Source: Geosiphon pyriformis (Eukaryota > Glomeromycota > Glomeromycetes > Archaeosporales > Geosiphonaceae). Taken from it: a stretch of 64,000 nt of DNA. The position numbers and the translations under genes are program-made. Shown in pieces: positions 56,404 to 64,000 of this stretch (position 1 is the stretch's first letter; each line of letters starts with the position of its first letter). The stretch covers positions 384,005-448,004 of the forward strand of contig JAAOMT010000441.1 in assembly GCA_016748015.1 (NCBI GenBank), given 5' to 3'. The notes beneath the pieces are model-generated. The model made no database searches. It worked only from the letters and a program-made list of their open reading frames with translations, and was not told the origin of the DNA.

Positions 56404-58243
56404 TCAATCCTCAATCTCCTCAAACTCCATGTCGTCCAATTCATCGAAGTCTTCAAATTCCTCAACATCCTTTAGACCTCGACGAACTGGAGACACCTCT
56501 TTAACCACCTCCTTCCCTTTCCCTTTATCTAGTCTCTTTAAAACTTCCTCTTCCTCCACCTTCTTAACTGCTCTTACAAAAATTCGGGTCTCATCATTAC
56601 TCAACTCTTGCTGTACTTCAGTTTTCTGCCCTTTCCAAGCAATAGTTGGAGCAATTATGGGAACCGACAAAGTGAATTCGTCATCACCATCTTCAGCCGT
56701 GCGCTTCCGCATCAATTTAGGTCCATAAATCGGTACACGATTGTTGGCTACAAAGAACTTGTACCTGTTAATCTCAAAATTAATTATCGGAATCCCATAT
56801 GGAATGTTGATTATTCCATCACTATCAGGAGGATGGGTTGCCGTAGTAGGATAATAAAGTATTTGACCATCAACTTGCATTAATCGTTGGAGATTTCGCT
56901 CCATCATTCTGATTTCATTAATTTTCCGTTCTTGTTGGGTGACTGGATCCTCCTCTACTTTGACCTCAACTACCATCTGTGTTCGAAAAATTTTAAATAA
57001 TAAAGCTTAGAAACCTCAAAATGATAAAAATAATTATATTTCTAATTTCGGACTTTCAATTTGATACTAGACAAAAGGCAAAAAGCTGAATTCCAAAAAA
57101 ACCTTACTGGGACTGATTTGTAAGAGCTTTCACTTGGAAGAGGAGGCAGATGAGGTGGGATATGGGAAGGTCGAATATCACTAGTCTTGTGATCATTGCG
57201 ATTTTTTATTTTTCCATCGACTCTATTCGTTTTAGCTGTTTTTGTTTTCCCGATTTTACTCGTTTTGTCTTTGCTATACTCCCCAAATTCATTTTTGCTG
57301 TCGGTTACTTCCTCTTCGCGACTTTCATTTTGATCATTGTTAGCGAGATCACCAGAATTTTCATCCATAGAAATTTGCGATGATGATGGGATCAAGAAAG
57401 TGGGAGCCGGAAGAAATGATGCTCTCAACTTTGAGCCAAATATGCGATAAGAAGCTTAGAAAGACGAATCAAAATTCGAATAGTCAGAGAGCTAGCTTTG
57501 GTTTAAATATGATTTGAAAGTTATCCAATTAAACAGATTACCTCTATTACAATTCCCTTGACAATTAACCGTTTTACACATTGCATCACATTTGGAATTG
57601 AAGCTCTCGATATAGCCCTCAAGGGCACCAGTCGTGATCCCCATCTCGGTCATCGCTTTATCAACATCGTTCAGATTAGGCTTTGATCTTCGGCCGCTTT
57701 CTGCAAAAGTGTGGGTTGCACGTGCCAACTGATCAAAATCTGTGAAAAATAAGAAAATGGGATGAATTTAATAGGTAGAATGTGGCTAGTAACCGAATAA
57801 TATCAATTGATGCCTTAAAAGATTAAGAATATATAAAAGCTTTAAGTCACAATATAAATAAAGATCCAAAGGAGAAAATCTAATCACTTTAAATTCCATC
57901 TTACGATCGAAAAAGACCCATCCAATTAAATATACTCACAATTAGAAACTATATCGCCAAGAACATCGTATGCCTGCATTGAGATGCCATCAAAGCCAAT
58001 ATCTCGGGTGATAAAAGCTCCCACACGACGGCAAGCTTCGTTGGCGACGACCGAATTTATTTGCATGGAATTCTCTGGTTGTTTTAAAGCCATATTTTCT
58101 TGCTGTCGGAACCGATAAGTCTCGTCTATTTTAGGTGATGAATCCAACTGAGAAAACGGTTCTTCAATTTTCACATTCTGTCGACGTCTCTTTGGAGATG
58201 ATCTGGCGTGAGCCACAGCTGGTTCGATGAATCTGGTGCTCAT
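56404..58243 (-). CDS. TFIID subunit 8 (TAF8)
   Basis: Four exons in reading order: 58243-57940, 57739-57542, 57454-57108, 56976-56404; 473 residues. Residues about 62-150 are a Bromo_TP histone fold (VVANEACRRVGAFITRDIG, MQAYDVLGDIVSNY, LARATHTFAESGRRSKPNL, VDKAMTEMGI). After a charged linker comes the TAF8 signature HIPPHLPPLPSESSYKSVP, then the C-terminal helix ERKINEIRMMERNLQRLM. The rest is fungal-specific and ends in an acidic tail. TAF8 pairs with TAF10 and helps bring TAF2 into TFIID for core promoter recognition. A shared small Cys cluster (CDAMCKTVNCQGNC) inside exon 2 end is unusual and may be specific to this lineage. The TAF3 alternative is less likely because of the proline signature and no PHD finger. 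Confidence 0.87.
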
Positions 58244-59003
58244 TTTAAAAGTAGAGGTCTAATCAAAACATAAAACAGATAAATTTTTATAATATCTTAT
58301 ATTAGTAATCAGAACAATCATGTGAACACTAATAAATAGTTATCAACTAAAGACTGATTGATTACAATTATTAATTTATAAAATTTTTATTAAAGTAATT
58401 AATAATTTGATTATTTAAAAAATATTTATATTTATATTTATTAAAATAGTGTAATTGCAAAATAATAATGATAAAAATTATAATAAATTAAACTATTTTA
58501 ATAAGTAATTTTAACAAAAATAATTAAATAATAAATATTAATTTTTTATTTAAACATATATTCTATTTATTTGTTATTTTAAATTGAAAAACAAAATTCA
58601 CTAAATGTGTAAATTATTAATATTTATACAATATAAATTTTAATAATTTAAAAAACAGCAAATTAAATGAATTTAAAAAATTCAATATTTTATATTTTGA
58701 TTAAAATAATATTTTTGAATTTAAAATTTTTTAGTTGGTTACAATTTAAGAAGAAAATTTTAAGTTTTAATAAAAAAATAGTTGCATCTTATTACAGTAT
58801 TAAGTATAATTTCAGTTAGCAAATCTTAAATTTACAAAATATAAAAAATAAAAATAGGTGAAATTAATAAATAAATTGTAATTCCTTAAATTTTATTAGT
58901 ATTGTAAAATCTACCCATCAAAGATTATCAGATTGGTATTACTGTCAATATTTTTGTTCACAAAGAAATCCTTTTGATATTAAACTATTTGAAGGCTCGA
59001 GGA
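58244..59003. other. Divergent spacer between TAF8 and La
   Basis: An AT-rich spacer that must hold the promoters of both divergent genes. No gene is seen; T and A runs dominate 58370-58900. Confidence 0.55.
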
Positions 59004-60353
59004 ATGTCTGTCCCAAACGAGTCTTTAGCGGAGTCACTCACAAGTGTACCAACGAGCACGGAAGCTTTAGCAAGTTTTGAAAATTCTCACTCAAACGATC
59101 AGATCCTCGTAAATGAGTTATCCGAAAGTGCCGTCAAGGGTAACTCAAATGAGGAAGCCCACAATACTCCTTCAGGGTCTGAAACTGAAGACTCCAAAGT
59201 TCCTACAATAGAGAATAAAAAATCCCAAAAAGATAAGGAATCGATACTCAAACATGCAGACGCATACTTTTGCGATGAAAACTTAAGGAAATTGAGGGCA
59301 GAAGCGGGGGAAGAGAAATGGGTCAACATAGAAGATCTTATGAAGTTCGAACCGATTGAGAAAAATTCCGTGGATCGAGATATGATTATCCAGGCCTTTC
59401 AAGGATCAGAAAATTTATTCGAAATAAGTGAGGATGGGAAACAAGTCTGCCGTAACGCCAACGCAAAACTAACCGCCCCAAACGAAGTTCCCTTTGGGAA
59501 CGATCATTTAATCCATTCCATTTACGTCAAAGGATTTGCTTCATCTATAACTGAAAAGCAATTGACAGAATACTTTTCAACTAAATTTCAATCATTTACC
59601 AGACTTAAAATGAGACTTGACGATGAAGGAAAATTCAAGGGATCTGTTTTCGTAAGATTCAAGAATAAGGAAAGTGCCATGGAAGCTCTTGAGAATCCTC
59701 TTGAATTTGATGACCAGCCCTTGCTTACCATGTTAAAATGGAATTATTGTGTCAAGAAAAATATTGAAAAAAATCGGCCATTTGACGCAATGTATCACTT
59801 TCAACAACTTAAAAATCACAAAAAACCCAAATTGTCTAAGAAAGAAAAAAAGCGCTTGAGCAAGCGCGAAAATAATAAGCAAAGCAATACTGCTTTTGCT
59901 CCTCGCTCAGTAACAAAAAAGCAACAACTCACAGAAAAGCTAATCAAAAGTGAAGTTTTGAAAAAAGATACTGTAGATTCTCAATCCCCAAATGAGGGAG
60001 AAAATCAAAATACCGAAGACGCCGTGCCAATCCTGATCAAAGATGAAAATGAATCTGTCTCGGTAACTTCTTTGAAAAGGAAAATAGAAGACGATAATGT
60101 TGAGAATGGTAGCGATCAAAACATTAAAATTACCAAACTTACGCATCAGGGGGAAACATCTTTTACTACAACAGCGAGCTCTAATCAGACAATGGTCGAA
60201 AATGATCATGCATCAGCAAGCCCCTCGAAAAGGAAATTAGATGAAGATAGTTGTGAAGAGAACCATACAGAGAAAAAAACCCGATCCTCTAAAATAGCAA
60301 ATGAAGAAACACCACTCAATAAAGAAGAATCGGAGGAGATAATTGTCGAATAG
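59004..60353 (+). CDS. La protein (Lhp1/SSB type RNA chaperone)
   Basis: Single exon, 449 residues from ATG 59004 (MSVPNESLAES). The frame is open upstream but without ATG. La motif at about 78-152 (ILKHADAYFCDENLRK, WVNIEDLMKFEPIEK, FEISEDGKQVCR). RRM at about 172-250 with RNP2 IYVKGF and RNP1 FKGSVFVRF. The C-terminal third is Lys/Glu-rich and disordered, with a KKEKKRLSKRE basic stretch and KRKLDEDS, possible nuclear signals. La binds UUU-3'OH ends of new RNA polymerase III transcripts, above all pre-tRNAs, and protects them. The acidic N-terminal extension before the La motif is longer than in yeast Lhp1. A La-related protein (LARP7 type) is an alternative, but no second RRM is seen. Confidence 0.9.
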   Translation: MSVPNESLAESLTSVPTSTEALASFENSHSNDQILVNELSESAVKGNSNEEAHNTPSGSETEDSKVPTIENKKSQKDKESILKHADAYFCDENLRKLRAEAGEEKWVNIEDLMKFEPIEKNSVDRDMIIQAFQGSENLFEISEDGKQVCRNANAKLTAPNEVPFGNDHLIHSIYVKGFASSITEKQLTEYFSTKFQSFTRLKMRLDDEGKFKGSVFVRFKNKESAMEALENPLEFDDQPLLTMLKWNYCVKKNIEKNRPFDAMYHFQQLKNHKKPKLSKKEKKRLSKRENNKQSNTAFAPRSVTKKQQLTEKLIKSEVLKKDTVDSQSPNEGENQNTEDAVPILIKDENESVSVTSLKRKIEDDNVENGSDQNIKITKLTHQGETSFTTTASSNQTMVENDHASASPSKRKLDEDSCEENHTEKKTRSSKIANEETPLNKEESEEIIVE

Positions 60354-61774
60354 TCTCCTCTTATTTCAGGAAATCACCAAGACGATGAGGGGTATAGAAA
60401 ATATTTAGGTTCATTCAAATAGAAAAGGGAATTTGTGGTATTGGAATAAAACTATTTAAATATGTTAGATATTAGCGAAAAATTAATCTTAGAATCATAT
60501 TTATATTTTATTCCTTTTAATTTCAAAAAACGCTTTTTAAACTTGATTGTTTTTAGCTCTTGGTCAATAATATCTCATATTGCAAAATAAGTTTGTGCCT
60601 CACGAGTTCTACCCAACATCGCGTCGACTGCGATTACTCGTGTGTTCAGAAAGACCCTTAATTAGACATCTTGTCAAGTTGTATGTCATTTTGGAACTTG
60701 TGCTTCATTTAAAATACGATGAAAGGATCAAAGGGAGTTGACCCAATTTTTCTGTTGAAATCATTCGCCAGAGTTATAAATTGTTAAAAAATTTTGTCAA
60801 TTCGAAAATTTTAATTTATCAATTATATAAATAATGTATGGTATTAATTAAAGTAAATACAATTGAATTTTAAATTTAAAATAATAAAATTTGGTTAAAA
60901 TATAAAAAGATTTAATGAGATTTATTATTTTACATACCGCAACAAAGTGAACTTTGTGACGTCAGATGGGATTAGAGGTAATGATTCTTTAGCCAAAATA
61001 CTTTATCGTATCAAATTGGACCTCGAGACAATTGTTAAACATGACTTTAGTGTAAATTATGAAAATGCAAAGCACAGTCAATTATTGACAACATATCAAG
61101 CTGGAACATGGAAAGTTAACTGGTCTTTGGCAGCAACCTGGAACACAGAAAGCCGACTGGTCATGAACAGAAAATTTGACACTCCCCTCTTATTCAAATA
61201 TTAATTCACAATTCTGTTATGGTTTTTGATTCTTTCTGAAAAAAAAAATTTGGGGAGATCTTTTAATTTTTCCAGCGGTATAATCTTGTACCGCATTATT
61301 GCTGGGGCCAAGAATATGAGCCCTAAATATGATAACAAGCTAAAGACTTAATCAAAACCATGAAGAACTTACAAGATATATTGCTTTTAATATATAAAAA
61401 GTTGCCAACAACCAGAATTTTCTTAATTCTAAACAAATTGTACAAATTACTGGTATTGTTGGGATTAATTATTTTATTTTGAGAATACCAAGTTTTTAAC
61501 AAAGTTTTTACTTTTACTATAATTTAGAAGCTTTCACAATATTTGAAGTACTTTTATGTGTCGTGGTTGTTTTTATTAATCTTTTAATAATATTTAGTTT
61601 TAATATGTGTATTGTTTTAATGTTATTAAAAGCTTTTAAAAAAAACATTAAAATTATAAAATTAATAAATAAAAAAAATGTGTTAATTAAAAATATAAAA
61701 AAAAAACAAATACAAAATGTCAACTAAGCAATATATAAAATATATTTATCTAATATTTTACAAAATTTAATTTT
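60354..61774. other. Intergenic, La to LINE F
   Basis: Mostly AT-rich. An AATAAA near 60445 could serve the La transcript. One open segment at 60947-61204 is listed separately. Confidence 0.5.
60947..61204 (+). CDS. Unrecognised open frame of 85 codons
   Basis: The frame has mixed, protein-like composition (TSDGIRGNDSLAKILYRI, TYQAGTWKVNWSLAATWN) in a region that is otherwise AT-rich. The first codon is not ATG, and no clear start or splice partner is visible. It may be an exon, a gene remnant or part of a decayed element. I recognise no family. Confidence 0.25.
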   Translation: MNFVTSDGIRGNDSLAKILYRIKLDLETIVKHDFSVNYENAKHSQLLTTYQAGTWKVNWSLAATWNTESRLVMNRKFDTPLLFKY

Positions 61775-64000
61775 TTATTTATTTATTTATTTATTAATGA
61801 GTGCAGCCCAACCAAAGTCTAGAATAAGTTACAAAGAAAAGTAGCCAACTAAACATGATTCACACATTTGTTATATGTGACTGGTCACTCGAGCCAATCA
61901 AGACAACACTATACACTTATAGAAACACTAATCCTATAAACAGCACCAGACAAAAACAAGAACCTATCCTTAAAACTAAAACCGACATCAAGAGAATCCA
62001 ACATATTAGTAAGACAGACCATGCCAGCTGAGAGAGGCAAAGCACCCACACTAAGAGCACCAGCCATAACAACATCATCACCAATCAAACCACTCCTTTC
62101 CATGTCAGACCTGAACTTAGTTCTAAAAAGCCAGAAGTTCATTCTATGACTCTCAACTAAATGACAGACAAAATCCACTACCACAAAGACCGCTTTCTTT
62201 TTGTCACTAAAAGAAGCAATGGTCTTATCCATCCAACTCTTGAGAACAAATTTCTTACAAAAAACCGAATACAAACCAACATCAGACATTCTTAGAGAGA
62301 GATCTTTGTAACACAAAAGATGGCAACAGTAGATCAGAACCCATCAGAGTTTTTTACAAACCACCAAAGTCACCCAAAATATTCGACTGCACAGAAGCAT
62401 TCTTAATACAAGTAAAGCCATGATCGGAGAGTTCCATATTACCACAAAATATACATGACACACCAGAGTAATTCTTATTATACAGCCTCTTTCAAACAGC
62501 AACAGGCAACTTGAAATGAACAGCTTTCATAAAGTACGTACAAAAAGCAGCAGTGGCTCGACACATATTCCCAGAAAGCATATGAGAGTCAGGATGCCAA
62601 ATTAGAGCAGTACTATTCCAATTGACAATCAGACCAAACAAACAAAACAAAACTTCTTGGCCAGGACCCACTTCCCATTAAAACTTGCAAATGGAATGAA
62701 AAATGTCATGTACAAAATGGCGGGCATTACCAGAAACTGGCCTGCCATCAGCAACCACATATCTACAATTAATCCTGACAGAGAGAGAGACCCTAGAGTG
62801 TGCAGTTTGTTCAGCAAAAGCATCAGCCATAACATTATCAGCAATGCCAGCATGACTTTTGACTTTGATCCAGCAGACAGTCAGATTTTTGGATTTAATC
62901 AAATCAATCACATGGCGCCTTTCCATCCAGCAACTATTGTGACAATCCGGCTACAAGAGACCCAATTTGGCCACACATGCATTGATAGCTGCTTGACTAT
63001 CTGTGTGCAAAGCCACTGAAACAGAGGCAGGAATGCACTCCAGAGCCAGGACAACAGCCTGTAATTCAGCCAGGGTCAAAAACAACACACTATGTACCTC
63101 CACCCCTAAACCTTTGTTCAAGCTAAAAAAATAAGTGGCAGCACCACATGCCACCTGAAACGTACTCAAGTCTCTAAGAGAACTGTCAGTATAAATATCA
63201 ATCTCATCAGCCCACAATCCATAGATTTCCTCACAAATATCAGCAAAAAACGTCGAATCTAAAACACTAGCACAGACAGAAGCTAAACTCACAGGAGAGG
63301 AAGCATGCAAACAACTATTCAAGTAAGTGGAGGCTTTCAAAAACCATAAAGGCACAAGGTCTCTAGAACCAAGTCTTCTTCATCGGCGAAACGTATGCCA
63401 ACTAACAACAGAACCCTTCTTGTCCAGAAGTTGGTTACTATATGCCACACCAGCAATTTTCAAGGAGTGAACCACATTAAAATACAAAAGATCACCTAAT
63501 ACCAATGACATAGAGAAATGGCCAGGAAAGCAAAAAGCACAGAGAAGCCTGTTATTTAAAGACAGCTTGTTGTCAAGAAATATACAAACCACACCTGCTA
63601 GAAAATTGTTTGAAGTGTTCACTCTCAGCTTAACAAGATATTGAAGAGGATTCAGTGGAGTCTAGCACAAAACCTGTAAATCCAAAATTCAATGTTCAAA
63701 CAGATGGCCAAGAATTCCAGAAGAATTTGCAAATTGCACAATGAAAGCTATCTTGCATTCAGTTTGCAACTGTTCAAAAGATTTCAGTTCATAAAGAGAG
63801 GGGTGGTGCAACGCCTCATTGGGAAAGTCTCTCGGCAAATTGGCTTTCAACCTAAGACTCTTTTTAATTAGAACGTCCCATTTTAGACAAACAGCTTTGG
63901 AAACAAAACTAAACTGTGTTCGATAACTGACTATGGACTGCAAAACAGCTGAAACCAGATAAGAGAATTGTTTATTAGAGACAGCCTTCTGGAGAACCAT
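61775..64000 (-). mobile_element. LINE F: 3' half of a LINE, continuing past the right edge
   Basis: Same family as LINE E. From right to left it encodes the RT C-terminus, RNase H, a degraded finger and the C-terminal domain, then the 3' untranslated part (GACTGGTCACTCGAGCCA) and a TTTA tail (61774-61794). Frames are broken in about five places. Confidence 0.9.
61909..64000 (-). pseudogene. LINE F ORF2, C-terminal half (RNase H), frameshifted
   Basis: Pieces 63689-64000, 63380-63622, 62951-63355, 62678-62926 and 61909-62316. The first keeps the RT-to-RNase H connector (VSNKQFSYLVSAVLQSIVS, NLPRDFPNEALHHPSLYEL). RNase H motifs: IYTDSSLRDL, LAELQAVVLALE, LHTDSQAAINAC and IADNVMADAFAE, with all four acidic residues. 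The last piece aligns with the LINE E end (SVFCKKFVLKSW against GVALCKDFVFDGW). The CLFCGN finger found in LINE E is damaged here. Confidence 0.85.

Noticed and set aside
56404-58243. TAF3 instead of TAF8.
   Set aside because: Both have a Bromo_TP histone fold, but the HIPPHLPPLP segment after it is the TAF8 signature and there is no C-terminal PHD finger.
1-64000. tRNA and rRNA genes, CRISPR arrays, bacterial operons.
   Set aside because: I looked for T-arm GGTTCRANYCC patterns with matching acceptor stems, and for regularly spaced repeats with unique spacers, and found none. Genes have spliceosomal introns, so bacterial features are not expected.

Overview
The window reads as nuclear DNA of an early-diverging, AT-rich, repeat-rich filamentous fungus. 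Clean spliced genes with short GT-AG introns sit between long AT-rich deserts and many decayed retrotransposons. The genes (a GH17 glucanase with an N-terminal membrane anchor, a fungal-type voltage-gated proton channel, Raptor/Kog1, a PPP1R21 orthologue, TAF8, La, adenosine kinase, 1-Cys peroxiredoxin) together with the density of Ty3/gypsy and LINE copies fit an arbuscular-mycorrhizal-type (Glomeromycotina) genome. That placement is inference; no rRNA or other phylogenetic marker is present.

Layout. 1-11862: two Ty3/gypsy (Metaviridae) elements on the minus strand, nested. Gypsy-2 (LTR 2959-3936, internal part running off the left edge) sits inside the integrase gene of Gypsy-1 (LTR 11019-11862), which itself sits inside a LINE (LINE A, 11863-15850). 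Gypsy-1 has an unusual pol layout: protease, a Cys-rich zinc-binding block, a dUTPase, then RT/RNase H/integrase. 15851-21716: AT-rich desert with a LINE 3' fragment (LINE B) and two decayed LTRs of the Gypsy-2 family. 21777-22213: a GC-richer island with the C-terminal end of a Fanzor/TnpB RNA-guided nuclease followed by a G-quadruplex motif, hairpins and a direct repeat. 23398-29183: host genes (GH17 glucanase +, 1-Cys peroxiredoxin -, proton channel -, one orphan -). 30490-34910: strongly AT-decayed LINE D (+). 35965-42850: LINE E (-), the best preserved LINE. 42851-45971: AT-rich desert. 45972-60353: a gene-dense block: Raptor (+), PPP1R21 (+), adenosine kinase (-), TAF8 (-), La (+). 61775-64000: 3' half of another LINE (F, -) running off the right edge.

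The host genes do not form a pathway cluster. Raptor (TORC1 scaffold) and PPP1R21 (endosomal coiled-coil protein) lie in tandem, but a functional link is not shown by the sequence. The most unusual material is the Fanzor remnant with adjoining structured DNA, the dUTPase-containing Gypsy-1 with a Cys-rich module shared by Gypsy-2, the overlapping stop/start sites that couple the two LINE ORFs, and the strong C-to-T/G-to-A decay of older copies, which suggests methylation-linked deamination or a RIP-like process.
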